In this document: positions 47,640 to 59,344 of the stretch, piece after piece
Layout: the number at the start of each line of letters is the position of its first letter
Position numbering within the stretch: position 1 is the first letter of the stretch
Assembly (NCBI GenBank): GCA_002914845.1
Contig: JXTC01000357.1
Location: 20,615-84,614 of the forward strand
Source of the DNA: Trema orientale
Lineage: Eukaryota; Streptophyta; Magnoliopsida; Rosales; Cannabaceae
Length of the DNA: 64,000 nt
Direction of reading: 5' to 3'
Made by a program: the position numbers and the translations under genes
Notes under the pieces: generated by a model
What the model saw: the letters and a program-made list of their open reading frames with translations, nothing else
Databases searched by the model: none
What the model was told of the DNA's origin: nothing

Positions 47640-48095
47640 AACAAATCTTTTGAAACATAATTAGTAATAATATCCAGGGCAGAATTCTACCAAGAGAAAC
47701 CTTTGGAAGCTCAAGAAGCCAATGTATTAGCTACTTAATTTCCTTCTCTTTAAATATAAGAGACTAAGAAGTTAAAGAACTGAATCAAATAAACTCAATT
47801 CTACCAGTGATTTTTGAAAAATAAAGGAACTACCATAGATCTAGCTATGGAAAGAAGATGCACTACATAAGTGGAATCCGACTCAAGTTAGAAATACTTC
47901 TAACCACGCAAAGAGATAAGCTTAGTAGCATGCATAGCTCCAATAAGCTCAGCCTCAAAAGCACATCCAAGACCCAAAGAACAAATAAAATAATCTAAAA
48001 CAAAGCCGCGAGAATTACGAAAAACTCTCATACGAGAATAAAGACCCGACTGACTGAAATCACAACCATTGGTGTTAACCTTAATATAAATTTAT
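47640..48095 (-). pseudogene. LINE-type RNase H remnant
   Basis: Minus-strand translation reads KVNTNGCDFSQSGL, RNSRGFVLDYFICSLG, CAFEAELIGAMHATKLISL, LESDSTYVV and then REGN with VANTLASEA. This is the order of the RNase H domain at the C-terminus of plant LINEs. The first catalytic Asp (normally NTDG) is Asn here. Several stops break the frame. No LINE RT is seen nearby, so it is a fragment. Confidence 0.7.
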
Positions 48096-51000
48096 ATTTT
48101 TTTTAATAGATAATTAGAAAAATATCTATATGTAAAATACTCTCTTCATTTTCTCTTTTTAATAATAACAAAAATGTGATATGTAATTTCATTTATTTTA
48201 TAAATGTTATTGATGTTATTAGATTTCATCCGATTTACCAAATGAATGGAAGACTGATTCAAGCAAGACAGTTTTTGGCTATCAAAAATGTCACATATAA
48301 ATATGTTGTCCTTGTTTGAATAACAAATAAGAGAAAGTGAAAGCCACTGAGGGAGCTGAGCAACGAGAGGCAAATATTTGCAACCTGCTATAGGTGAGTT
48401 CGCTCAAGCTTTGCTCCTCCTATAGAGATCTCATTGTAATTACTTGAGTTAAAAATTCAGTATGTACAACTTGGGCATCGATGTCATGACCCAAACTCGG
48501 GTTAGTGACAGAATCAGAGTTTCACTTAATTTGAAAATTTCTTGATATGTTATAAAAATATCTAATAAGTTTCAAATTTATAAAATAGTCCATAATAAAA
48601 GAGTAACTAGAATTCTAACTATAGAACCAGTTCCACAATTCGTATTTACTATTAAACATATATTGGATAACAATGTAAAAACTATTATTAGATATAAATC
48701 CATGCATCATCATCCAAAACTAAGTATCAAGTACTAATATGATATAAACAGAGTTTATAGACATAACTGAAAGTAATATTCTTAGTTAATGCTACACTTT
48801 TTCTACTTAATCCAAAATAAAAACACAAAAAAACCTACTTGAGTCCAAAGGCTCCCAACACTACCAAGATTCGAACTGCTAGAGAAAGTAACTTCCCAAT
48901 CAGGTGCTTAATCACCAAGGTCACACTAGATATTACTTGAAGAGGGAAGGAAAGAGGTGAGTATACAATACCTAGTAGGTAAATAGTTACCTTATTTGAA
49001 AATTATTTTGTGATGGAGAGTACCTGCATGGTTAATTTAGTAAAAAATAAGTTTGCACACAATATATGTATATCATTTCCAAAATCGGTAATCCATGTAT
49101 ATACATACGAAAATAAAATTATATAATCAAAATCAACTCACATGGTACATAACGCAAATCAACCTATACCCATAAACTCACATCCTCTCATTATTAAAAC
49201 CAGGGTGGTTGTACTCTATGTACCATATAACTTGCCTGAAACCTAATCCTATAATCGGAAGGGACACCTATGTGTCGCTTACCAAACTTGCAGGGGCATT
49301 TGAATTGCCTACACCAACCAAATAGGGGTAATCAGAAGAAAACTCCATTCGGGTTTACGAACTCTACAATGACGGTGGGGCACATGGTCTCTTAAAACCT
49401 CATTATGCTAAGTCGGTGCTCATGTGTAATCTTATGACACCAATGTACAAAACAAACATGCAAAGGTCAAGGTTTCAAACATTGCTCTAGTTTTATCATA
49501 AGATAGCTAATTTCGGTTTTTAGAAAAATGGGCAGTGCAACGGCTATAATTTTGATATGCCAATAATTTGACGTGCACGCAAAAAATCCCTGAGCAATAT
49601 AATGTAATTCAAATCCATGAAATTCCATCACAAAAGTTCAAATAATTCAAATTTCAATATTTTTGTAATATACAACATAATATAGTATTAATACAAAACT
49701 AGTATAAAACGAAGGTAACTAAGTCCCTACATCAACAAGATAGCGAAACAATACTATTGGGGGTGTGTGGTATCGTTGGGTGACTGTTCAGAGAGTCGAA
49801 AAAATGATTTTGAACATTCGATTGCTCACTTTGAAGGGACAATTGTAAGCTCACGATCATGTTTTTAGCTCCCAAAATGGCTTTAAAAGCTATATAGGTC
49901 GCTTAATTCAGTATCTGGTTGAAATCTAACTCTTGGCACATAAAACGAGATAATTCTTGAGCTATCCTATTTCGATTTGCGTGTCTGACAACGACAACAA
50001 TCAATATATATATATCAAACTTTCTATTTTCACGAGTACAATCCAAATACGATAATTATTTGACAATCCAATGGTCCGATTAAAACTTGATTATACAAAA
50101 CTTGAGATCTAGAACTACTCAATATAGTCAATTTCAAGTGAAGCAAAATTGAGAGCCGAGACCCATACCAAATGAAAGCTCTCATCCAGATGAACCTAAA
50201 GAGTCCAGTCGGAAGTCCTAGAGTGGCCAAAATCCCACATATTTAACTCGATGATGCCAATGCTGAGGACGACAAGAGGCTTCGGGGCTCCGGCTAGGAG
50301 GTTTGTGTGGTCGGCAGTCAGTTATAGTCGGGTGGATTCGGCTAAAAACAGCCAGAGGGCCGTCGTGTGGAGATGGCCATAGGTTGTATGACGTTGGGGA
50401 GAGAGAAATAGAGAGACTGAGGGAGAAGAGAGAGAAAAAGGAGAAAGAGAAAGAGAGAGAGTCGCCACGTGTAGCTCTCTAAATGGGCATCAACTTTGCA
50501 TTTGAGTCCCTAGGTCAAGAATCTCTCTAAACAAGTCCCTCAAATTTACGGAGTAATCCATACTCTTAATAATTTCTTTCACTCAAATCCAAATTTGAAA
50601 ATTTCAATTCTCCCCCATATACATTTTAATCTGAAATTTGCCCAAATTACCAGTTTACCCATAAAGATACAGATTTTACAATCGATCTTTCAATAAAGGA
50701 AAATTAGACCGTTTTGTAAACTTTTTTGCTTTCTTCAAATTTCATGACTAGTTTAGAAGGGACGGATTTAATTCCTCAATTAGTTTAAACATTTCTTTTC
50801 ATCAAATAACCTAATTGGGGATTTCCCCCAATTTCATGATCGTCAAGTACTGGTAACTACTATTATCCTAATTATAATTATAATTTTTTTAACAAATAAT
50901 TGTAAAATGTCATATGTATTAATATTCTACTCATAATATTATTGACTCAAAAGAGAAACAAAAGTATAAATTCAGAGGCATGAGGCCCACTTTTATTAGT

Positions 51001-51233
51001 GGACGATAATAAATACTACAAATAACATTTTCATATTCTTAACAGAATATTATATTAGATGCACAATGTAGCGCATAAAAAGAAAACAAAAATAATAACT
51101 TCAAAAAGTAAAATACTACTAGTCAGCAGTGATAATCAACTCGAGAGGAAGGTTATTCCAGGATATATGTAGATAGATGCAAAACCAATTAATCAAATAA
51201 CTCAGAAGAATTATACATACCTCGATGTAGCTC
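48096..51233. other. Intergenic, probable decayed LTR-type repeat, no gene
   Basis: No supported coding region over about 3.1 kb. TGTCATGACCCAAACTCGGG at 48482 resembles the left end of common plant gypsy LTRs, and the style of 49190-49450 and 50230-50600 is repeat-like, but no matching second LTR or convincing right end was found. A GA-rich microsatellite lies at about 50396-50462. The last 250 bp are the 3' flank of DUF247 gene 2. Confidence 0.4.
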
Positions 51234-52706
51234 TCATGTTTTGGAAAGCATAGCGCAATAAGTTTGAATGGCAGTTAATACGAGTGCTGCTATTGCCGCC
51301 AAAAGAGCCAAGATAGCCCAAGGGCTTCTACAATGGTCATTACAACCTTGAGCCATCCAAACTGCACACTTTCTCTCGTAGTGACTTTGTATTTTGTTTT
51401 TCACGTCAAAATAAGCGTCATGGGGCACCAAGTTGCTACCTATAGTATTGAACAATTGAGCTACTTCTGCATCGCTACTTAGATGGTTCTGAAGTGCCGA
51501 TCTTAGGTCTTTAACGTCTTGTTCACTAGCAATGAGTGAATCTAAGAAGCTTAAGTATGAAGTGACTGCATAGTTTGTCCTGTAATTATCGGGGCACATC
51601 TCATAAGCAACCAAGTTCAACAATTTTCGTGCTGTGGAGTCATCCACAATCAAAGGAGGAAGCTTAAGTTGACCTGCAATAAAGAATCCAGTAGTGAAAG
51701 ATACAGATTTCAAGCCACAAGTGTAGCTAGGTTTCAACTTTATCCCAGCTGCTTTGAGATCTTGGACATTTCGGAAAGACCGTTTGTAATCTGAAAAAGG
51801 GTTGCAACGTTGTAAAGACAGCTTTCGTTCATGACCATGATCACCGAATAGTTCATAACGGTTGGAGCGTTGTAGAGAGTGCTTTCTTTCACGGCCATCT
51901 CCGAATAGCAATTCTGATCGAAGAAGGTCAAGAAGGTGAACCGCTTCTTTATCTACAAAAAGACGTTGAGTTGAATTTTCTCCTGGAATTAAACACTTGA
52001 TGTTCATTAGGTGTCGCCGCAGACTATTACTGTTCACCGGTGCCATGACGTTCGTAAAAATAAATTGGTAGATGTTTATTATCCATTCATAGTTTTGGCT
52101 ACTCAAATTCATCAAAACAATTAGTACTCGGAAAGGGATTTGATTTTCCAACAAAAACAAATCCTGTTGGATCAAGGCTGCTTGACCATTATTAATCTTA
52201 AACTCTAGTAAGTTATGAGAAACATAACTGTATATAAATTGTAGTATGGAACACCCGCCCAAGAACAACATCCTTGACAATCTCTCATCGTCAAGGGCCA
52301 GATTATGAATTTCTATCTCGTCGAAGCGCTGCTTTATTTCATTGATATTTTTCTTAATTTCTTTGAGTAAAATTTCCCCCGTCTGTCCACTATTTTTGAT
52401 GAATTTTGCTGTGAATTTTGCCTTGAGTGCCCTTTTTCCCAAGTGCTTGGAATTAGCATGAAGAGGACCAATTGGAATCTCCCTTGGTTTATAATACTCC
52501 TTGAAATTTCGTTGTCGCAGCATGATCTCCGGAACCCTTTGTATCTTTGTAATTTGCTCATCTTTAAACAAATAAGAGTACCTTGTATCATCAGTTTCTT
52601 GCGCCAAAGCTAATTCGTTTAGCAGTCCGTGATCATCGGGGCTCAGCACAATTGGGTTATGCTTCTGCTCCTCCTCAATGGTAATTCTCACATGGTCCTC
52701 GGCCAT
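51234..52706 (-). CDS. DUF247 (UPF0481) family protein, copy 2
   Basis: An open frame of 490 aa, TGA at 51234. I prefer ATG 52706 (MAEDHVRITIEEEQ) over the frame-open Met at 52802. A splice-acceptor-like TTTACACAG lies just upstream on the minus strand, as expected for a 5' UTR intron, and copies 1 and 3 have similar leaders. Blocks in order: ITKIQRVPEIMLRQRNF, EYYKPREIPIGPLH, LSRMLFLGGCSILQFI, QQDLFLLENQIPFRVL, HLLDLLRSELL, then a linker with a tandem duplication, RSFRNVQDLKAAGIKLK, LPPLIVDDSTARKLLNLVA, YLSFLDSLIASEQDVKDLR, and a C-terminal membrane helix (AILALLAAIAALVLTAIQT). Same orientation as copies 1 and 3; full-length and apparently intact. Molecular function unknown. Confidence 0.93.
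   Translation of the reverse strand: MAEDHVRITIEEEQKHNPIVLSPDDHGLLNELALAQETDDTRYSYLFKDEQITKIQRVPEIMLRQRNFKEYYKPREIPIGPLHANSKHLGKRALKAKFTAKFIKNSGQTGEILLKEIKKNINEIKQRFDEIEIHNLALDDERLSRMLFLGGCSILQFIYSYVSHNLLEFKINNGQAALIQQDLFLLENQIPFRVLIVLMNLSSQNYEWIINIYQFIFTNVMAPVNSNSLRRHLMNIKCLIPGENSTQRLFVDKEAVHLLDLLRSELLFGDGRERKHSLQRSNRYELFGDHGHERKLSLQRCNPFSDYKRSFRNVQDLKAAGIKLKPSYTCGLKSVSFTTGFFIAGQLKLPPLIVDDSTARKLLNLVAYEMCPDNYRTNYAVTSYLSFLDSLIASEQDVKDLRSALQNHLSSDAEVAQLFNTIGSNLVPHDAYFDVKNKIQSHYERKCAVWMAQGCNDHCRSPWAILALLAAIAALVLTAIQTYCAMLSKT
51800..51917 (-). repeat. In-frame tandem duplication in DUF247 copy 2 linker
   Basis: Two adjacent units encode ELLFGDGRERKHSLQRSN and ELFGDHGHERKLSLQRCN. They differ by substitutions and one codon but stay in frame. 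They occupy the variable region between the LLDLLRSELL and RSFRNVQDLK blocks. Confidence 0.8.
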
Positions 52707-53061
52707 CTTCTCTTTTGAAATCTGTGTAAACCAACACTGAGTGTAAATTTCATATATATCTATATATATATGTATTACAACTAAAATGCTTATTAGGCGC
52801 ATATTAGTCTGTATTTTCTGTTTTCACTTTAAAAAAAAAAAAAATTATGCATACAATATAATACCTCTCCAAGACTTTAAGACTACTTTGAACCTCGCTA
52901 TGAAAAGGTGCTTCCGAGAACCGAGCCGAGAGGAGGCAAGATTAATTGTTGATAACTAGTTGGGCAGTACAAGCAGCGGTAAATATAAGGTGACGGGATA
53001 GTGAGTACTGCCCCCAGTTAATGGACCAGTATTCATTACGAGGTTAAGGACCATAAATAAA
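52707..53061. other. Upstream region of DUF247 gene 2
   Basis: AT-rich, no ORF. Candidate 5' UTR intron acceptor next to the gene; TATATATATGT-like sequence near 52762-52772. Nothing else supportable. Confidence 0.4.
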
Positions 53062-53417
53062 AGGGATAATTGTAAAAGAAAAACCCTGAAGTTTGGCTGT
53101 TCTGCAATTTAAATCTTGAAGTTTGAACTCTACAAAATAATACCCTAAGATTAAGAATTTCTGAAAATTAATACCCTAGACAGATTTTTTAACTAATTTT
53201 AAGAACGAAAAAAAAAAATATCCTCTATTAAAACTATTTTGATTTATATTATTCATCTTAATTTTGAGGATATTATTATATTTTACCAGTTAAAAATCAA
53301 CACAAGATATTAATATTCAGAAATTCGTATTCTCAGGTATTATTTTGTAGAATTCAAACTTTAGGACTTAAATTGCAGAACATCCAAACATGAGAGTATT
53401 TTTTTGTAGTAATCCCT
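53062..53417. mobile_element. Foldback (long inverted-repeat) MITE, copy B, 356 bp
   Basis: Starts AGGGATAATTGTA and ends TAGTAATCCCT. The two halves are inverted copies: left GGCTGTTCTGCAATTTAA and CTACAAAATAATACC, against the reverse complement of the right half GGATGTTCTGCAATTTAA and CTACAAAATAATACC. AAATAAA flanks both sides (53055-53061 and 53418-53424), a 7-bp candidate target duplication in AT-rich DNA. No coding. Superfamily unresolved: long inverted repeats suggest Mutator-like foldbacks, but those usually leave 9 bp. Confidence 0.8.
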
Positions 53418-53424
53418 AAATAAA

Positions 53425-54976
53425 AATATAAACTAACAAAAAGAAGAATTACGAATTTTACTTCTCTAACTTGCATCATAATTGTTCTAGATATTTATCA
53501 TAAATATTATTTAACTATTGGAAGTGAGTTTGTGAATTAATAATCGAGTCAGAGGATCAACATCAAAATTGGTTTATATAAAAATAAGTCGATCTTAAAA
53601 GAAAGATTTACATCCCACGAATAATATTAGAAATATCAACTCTAATAACAAATAAATAGCAAGTTAATTGTCATTTTTTAATTGGTATCTATTCGCAATA
53701 ATTTATAGCTGAAGAATGACGGTTATATCAGTTGTATTAAAAAATTAGTATAAAAGTTCGGAATTTTTAGCTTCATTTAAAGACCAAGAGGATGTTATTC
53801 TTACGTTTTCATTACGGACCGGACCAATATTAAATTAAGAAACTTAATTTTATAAATTACGAGAATGCGAGTAGTGGAAGCAACTAACGAATTTTCCATT
53901 CCAGGAGAAAAAAATAAAAATAAAAAATGGCGATTTTCCAAGTCAAACGGTTTGAACATGCCTTTGGTACTTAGTACTACGTTGGTTGTTGAATTCACGA
54001 GAGACATAATTTGTTCTTTGCTTAATTTATTTACCTCCGAGACGAGGTAACATGATATTAACTCCTGACAGTACTATGGCGCTTTCCTACTTCACGTGGG
54101 ATAATATATATATGTATATGATGATGATGATTTTAATGGAAGACCCGCAAAACTCCAGTTTCATGCATTCACAATTAATAAAAGTTTATCTGCCCGCCAG
54201 CCACTGCTATATACAGTAGTCGATTGAGAGTAATTTCTAAACTTCACTATTGTTATTATTAAGTGTATATGTATATATGAAATATGTTTTTTTAGAAGTA
54301 TTATTAAATTAATTGAACCAATTGATTAATTATGTTGTAACACTGCTAGCTCGCTTATAAAATGAATAAAAAAAATTGATCAATCATAGAGATACGTTGA
54401 AAAGAAAAAAAAAGAAATTGAATATAAAATGAAGTTCCAGCTCGCTTATGCCCCATCAATAAGCAGACCAATCATAATTGCTTTGCAAAAGTATAAAGTG
54501 AAAGATAACTGCACGCACCAAAAAGTGTTGTAAAAAACAAAAAACAAAAAGAAAAGAAGAAAATCTTAGAGTGCATTTGACACAAAGAGTAAGCAGCGTT
54601 TGAATTTCATACTCCTTTCCTTTTCTTTTCTTTTCTTTTCTTTTTTAATACTTGATTCTCATAGCCCTTCGGCGAACTTTAGATAATCATTCTTTGTGAG
54701 TAGTTCTTTTTATTTATTTATTTATCTATTTTAATTTTACCTCTAGAAAAAGTAAGGAAGAAAAGAAAAAATAAAAAATGTGTTGCAGGCATAACTAATC
54801 TCCGAGAACTTTCTTGTAGTAGTGACTTATATTAAATTAATATAGCATTTGAAAAAATAGCCTTTTACGAGTATATTTGAAATGCAAAATTGATGTTCAA
54901 ATACAAATTTAAAATATGCTTGAGGGAAACAAATTGGCTATAAATATGAAAAATTATGGATACATATAGACATGTA
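53425..54976. other. Intergenic AT-rich DNA, no gene
   Basis: No supportable coding sequence. A TTTTC microsatellite lies at about 54617-54646 and poly-T/TTTA runs near 54708-54724. ORFs at 53801-54050 overlap on opposite strands and show no domain. Confidence 0.45.
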
Positions 54977-54996
54977 AAGACTAAAAATTTGTCTCT

Positions 54997-57063
54997 TTGC
55001 ATGTTCTAGGAATGGTCCTCGTGTTTCACATATGTTTTTCGGAGGTGACAGTCTCATCTTCTGCAAGGCCAACAAGCAGGAATGTGAAATTGCAAAGATG
55101 CCTATTTTAAGTTATGGAACTCCTTCTGGTCAGGTAGTTAACTTCAATGAATCATCGATCACTTTCAGCCCTAATGTTGACCATGACGTTAAATTGGAGA
55201 TTCAAACTACTTTTAGTCTATCTACATCAAATATGCATGCAAAATATCTAGGTCTTCCTTCACTTCTAGGAAATAACAAACGACATTCTTTCTGTATAAT
55301 AAAAGAAAGAATATATAGAAAGCTCAATTGTGGCAAAACAAGATCTTTTCAATCAGAGGTAGGGAAATTTTGGTCAAAGTTATTGCTATTGCAATCCCAA
55401 CATACATGATAGGTGTGTTTAAACTACCTCTGACCCTTAGCAGAGAAATTCAATGTCTGATAGCCCATTTCTGGTGTGGTGGCAATGGTGACAAAAGAAG
55501 ACTTCACTAGATGAATTGGAAAAAACTAATCCAGCCAAAAAAAGAGGTGATTTAGGCTTCAGAGATTTTGTGGCCTTTAATAATGCTCTTGTTGCCAAGC
55601 AAGGATAGAGGTTAATCTAGAATGAATCCACTCTAGTTGGCAGCATCCTAAAAGCAAAATAATTCCCTACGTGCTCCCTTTTTGAAGTTCGTCTAGCACA
55701 CAATCCTTCATATGTTTGGTGCAATTTTCTGTAAGGAAGAGAAACTGTTGAGTTTGGTCTAAGTTGGAGGGTAAGTGATGGGTTAAAAGTGTGATTACTT
55801 ATAGATCCTTAGCTTCCACATCCATCAACTTTTAGACCCACATTATCCCCACTCATGTGATCAGTGCAAGGTGGCAGACATCATTCTTGACTGACCAAGA
55901 CGATGGAATGAGGAGTTGATCAGCCATATATTTTGTGAGATAGATAGAGACTGCATTGCTACAATTCCACTTAATGTAGAGGGTGATAAGGACAAATTAT
56001 GCTGGCATTCTGATTCCAAAGAGGAGTATAGTGTAAATCAGGATATAAAACAGTCATGGACAATATGGGTAATCCTGGGCATTCACGGCCCAATCTAGAT
56101 AGAAAATAGTGGAATACTCTTTGGGGCCTTCATATTCCTATCAAGTTATTCATTTGGTGGTGCTTCCACAATATCCTCCCCTGCTTTTTAAACATTGCAA
56201 ATATGGTGTAGTTTGCCCTTTGATTTGTAAATATTGTCAAAAAAAAAACAAAGTACATCGAGCACACCTTATTTCATTTTTTACGGGCTGAAACCTACTG
56301 GCAACTTAGTTCCTGGTGTAGGCATATGCAGCCCTTGAGAAATGTTATAACAAGAGACAAATTCCTCTCCCTTTCTGTGAAGTTGGAGAAAAGTCAGCTG
56401 GAGAAGTTCTGTGTGGTACTTTGGTCAATCTGGAAAGAAAGAAATAACTATGTTTATGCGAAACTATGCAAAACTCCGGAGGTAATTTTATCAGATGCCA
56501 TGAACTTTCTCCTTGAATTCTAGAAAGCTAAAGGGTGTATTGAAGGTGCCCCTATCTCAAAAGAACTTGTGCATACAAATAGGTGTAGACCGGACAAAGG
56601 AGCGCTCAAGCTTAATGTGGACACAACCTTGTTTAACAAGCTCGGCTTTATGGAAGCTGGAATTATCATTCGTAATGATAGAGGAGGGGTGATTGCAACA
56701 TAATCTGTCAAGATAATAGGAAAGTTCAGCCCTCTAATAGCGAAGTTATGTGCCATCCGAGTAGGTTTTGTATTTGCCTCTAAGATGGATATTTGTGTCA
56801 AGTTCGTTGAGAACGATTCGATTAATGTAGTGGCGAAGATAAATTCTCCTCGTGATTTATCATCAAATGATCTGATAGCTAGTGATATTATATCTCTGTT
56901 GAGATTAGGCAGTGGTGGTACCTGTAATTTTATTCCTAGATCAAGGAATGTGGTCGCGCATGCACTCGTCAGGTATGTCTCTAGTATTTCTACTACTATG
57001 TGTTGCTGTGAGGAAATTCCTAGTTGTATTGCTCCCCTTGTAGCAAAAGACTTATCTCAATAG
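54997..57063 (+). pseudogene. LINE ORF2 3' half: RT end, zinc region, RNase H
   Basis: The + strand starts inside RT (MFFGGDSLIFCKANKQ, where the catalytic F-A-D-D has become F-G-G-D). It continues SGQVVNFNESSITFSPN, AKYLGLPSLLGNNKR, IPTYMIGVFKLP (frame 55328) and HFWCGGNGDKRR. The connecting region follows (GFRDFVAFNNALVAKQG, ISHIFCEIDRDCIA, WHSDSKEEYSVN, and the zinc-binding region), then VVLWSIWKERNNYVYAK. An RNase H (LKLNVDTTLFNKLGFMEAG, KFVENDSINVV) ends at 57063. An A-rich tail (about 57086-57105) follows, as in LINEs. Many stops and frame changes; the 5' half (endonuclease, RT start) is absent. Confidence 0.85.
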
Positions 57064-57199
57064 AATTTCCACCTTTTGTTTTCAAAAAATAAAAAATAAA
57101 AATTAAAGACAAATAAAAGCATTTTTAGAGACCCAAAATTTAGTCTCTAAAAGGGAATTTTTCTTGTAGAATTGTATTCTTAAATTTTAACACCTATAT

Positions 57200-57370
57200 T
57201 TCCTACACAACTCAAAACAATCAGTAGTAATTTTAGGTCCAGCCACCTTCTAATTATTTTGAAAGGAATTCACATGAAGTCCATCCAGATTTGGAGTTTT
57301 TTTAAACCCCACCTCGCATAAAGCCTTATAAATAGCCTTTTCCAACCAAGAGAAAAGAACATTAATAGGA
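57200..57370 (-). pseudogene. LINE RT N-terminal fragment, opposite strand
   Basis: The minus strand reads WLEKAIYKALCEVGFKK, TPNLDGLHVNSFQNN, a stop, then KVAGPKITTDCFELC. This matches the pattern of the LINE RT segment around 'kaPGPDG...FFQ..W..vG'. It is short and decayed. Confidence 0.5.
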
Positions 57371-57439
57371 GTATTCGGGGTCCTTTAGTGTTTTTTAAGA
57401 CTAGGTTGATATAATGTCTTTTCTAGAACCAAAACTTAG

Positions 57440-58059
57440 GACTGGATGGAGAGAGAAAGAAACCGATTTCTAAATCTACCCTTAGTCAAAAGTGAATTGG
57501 TAGGTGGAGCATTAATTGATCCCCTCTCTCTTTCTCTTCAAGCTAACACCTTTTTCTTTCTCTTTCTTTTGTATTTTCATTCTCTCTCTTTCTCTAACTT
57601 CTTCTTCTTCTTTATTGGTTCTCTCTCTCAAAATCACATGTTTGGTTTCCATCTCTAGAGGACCATGAAAGCTTCAAACCTTGAACCCGATTAATCTCTA
57701 CATATTTATGTCTCATTGCATTTCATTTTACTTTCTCTATTTCTCTCTCTCTCTCTCTTCTAGTTTATACTTTCTCTCTCTAGCTCTCTCTTTCTCCCTT
57801 TGTTAACAACTGTGTTTCTTAACAACTATTTGACTATTTTGTAAAAAAAAACTCAGCTGGAGAATGGGAGGATTATATTAGGGATTTGTCTAGATTTTGA
57901 AGGTAAATAATGAAGTTTTATTCAAGATTAGTTTTTTATGGTTGACATTGAGTGAATAATGTTTAAAGAAGGACCATAATACCGATCTGGGTATTATTGT
58001 CCTAAAAATTGTATGTTTTGGCATATTCATTATCTTCTTAATATCTTTTAGATCTCGTT
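57440..58059. repeat. CT-rich microsatellite region, no gene
   Basis: Long CT/TTC-rich tracts at 57520-57645 and 57735-57800 (CTCTCTCT, CTTCTTCTTC). The 70-codon ORF here is only this low-complexity sequence. Confidence 0.6.
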
Positions 58060-58935
58060 GTAACGTCGTACGTCAAACTAATATTGACGTATGGTCGAGA
58101 TTAACTTGACCTCAGATCAAGATCCCCTTGACCTTTAGTCAAGATTATATTGCTTTGAAGTGGTAGGTCAAACTGATGTTGACATATGGTCAAGACTAAC
58201 TTTACCTTAAGTCAATATCATCTTGACATTTGGTCAATATCATACTGAATCAACTGATGAGGACTCAGTCAAGCAAAAGTGTTCGTGTTATGGCAATTTA
58301 GGGCATAAGAGACAGATATGCCATAATCCGATTCCACTTTGTAGCATAATTAATGAATCTGTAGACTGCTCTACAAGAATGCGACAAGACGAACCTGACT
58401 TGGGGTCAAAAAACTCTTAAATTAAAGGCAAGAAACTATTGACTTAGGGTCAAAATGGTCTTGACCTGAGGTCAAAAAGATATTAACTTAAGGGAAAAAG
58501 TGCTTCACTTGGAGTCAACAACATTTTCAGCAGGGGTTATAAAGTGTTATATGAAACTTATTTACGATGTTGTATGTGATGTGTTTTTAAATTTATAAAT
58601 TAAAACTTATTGAACCCATGTTAGGATTTTCTTGTCTGGGGTCAAAATGTTTGTTATATTTTGCTTTCCAATTCATTAATTTGGTCGAGAACGTATTGAC
58701 CCCCATGTCGATAATTTCTTGAATGGGATCATAATCTCTTTAATCTAAAAATTGAATACAATTTTATATGCTTATCAATTCAAGAAGTGCTTGACTTAGA
58801 TCATGTAATACTTACTTTAAAGTCAAGATATTCTTGACCTAGAGTCAAGATAGACCTGACATAGAATCATGTTTTTCTTGACCTAGAGTAAAGATAGTCT
58901 TGACATAGAGTCAAGTTTTTCTTGACCTGGAGTAA
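58060..58935. repeat. TTGAC/GTCAA palindrome cluster 1
   Basis: By eye about 28 TTGAC or GTCAA pentamers in roughly 870 bp, many paired as TTGACCTnnnGTCAAG-like inverted half-sites (for example TTGACCTAGAGTCAAG near 58835 and TTGACCTGAGGTCAA near 58460). Spacing between pairs is often 20-26 bp. Each TTGAC is the core of a plant W-box, the WRKY binding site, but arrangement as repeated palindromes suggests a degenerate minisatellite. Confidence 0.75.
58280..58321 (+). pseudogene. Decayed CCHC zinc-knuckle coding fragment
   Basis: Within an ORF at 58223-58420 the + strand reads CSCYGNLGHKRQIC, a near-miss of a CX2CX4HX4C knuckle in which spacing is spoiled by two codon changes at positions 3-4. 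The context SVKQK before it and HNPIPL after it recalls the C-terminal knuckle of Mutator-like transposases. Too short to assign. Confidence 0.35.
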
Positions 58936-59344
58936 TAAATAATGTCTTTATCAAATACGTTGGATTTCATTGAAACATCTACTGAATAGATGACTCTTGG
59001 AAAAATGATAGTTATCGAATATACAAAAAAAAATATAAGTAAAAACTAAATATTATTCATCAACCACATAAACAAGGAGCCAAAAAAAGAAAAAAAAAAG
59101 TAATTGTCTGAACCACAATCAAAATAAAATATTGCCTTTGCTTCCCTAAATTGAGTTACTCTAATCGGTCAATTTCGGCATAGTCCTAATATTTTTGCAG
59201 TCCATGATAATACAAATCGCACGCAAGCATATGACGCAACTAGCTTATCTGATATTAGAAACGAAGCATACGTGATGACAAGCATATCACAATCCCTGCT
59301 GAGTAATAGCAAAACATCAAGTTAAATAAAATAATAACATTAAA
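58936..59344. other. AT-rich spacer between the two palindrome clusters
   Basis: No gene and few TTGAC motifs; A-rich runs near 59027 and 59080-59100. Confidence 0.45.

Noticed and set aside
48482..50880. 2.4-kb gypsy LTR
   Set aside because: The left end resembles a plant LTR, but no right end, second LTR or target duplication could be set.
54997..57370. Twin-priming inversion of a single LINE
   Set aside because: In twin priming the inverted 5' part lies upstream of the 3' part; here the opposite-strand RT piece lies downstream of the tail.
57446..57658. 70-codon Phe/Ser/Leu ORF
   Set aside because: A translation of CT-rich microsatellite, no evidence of a gene.
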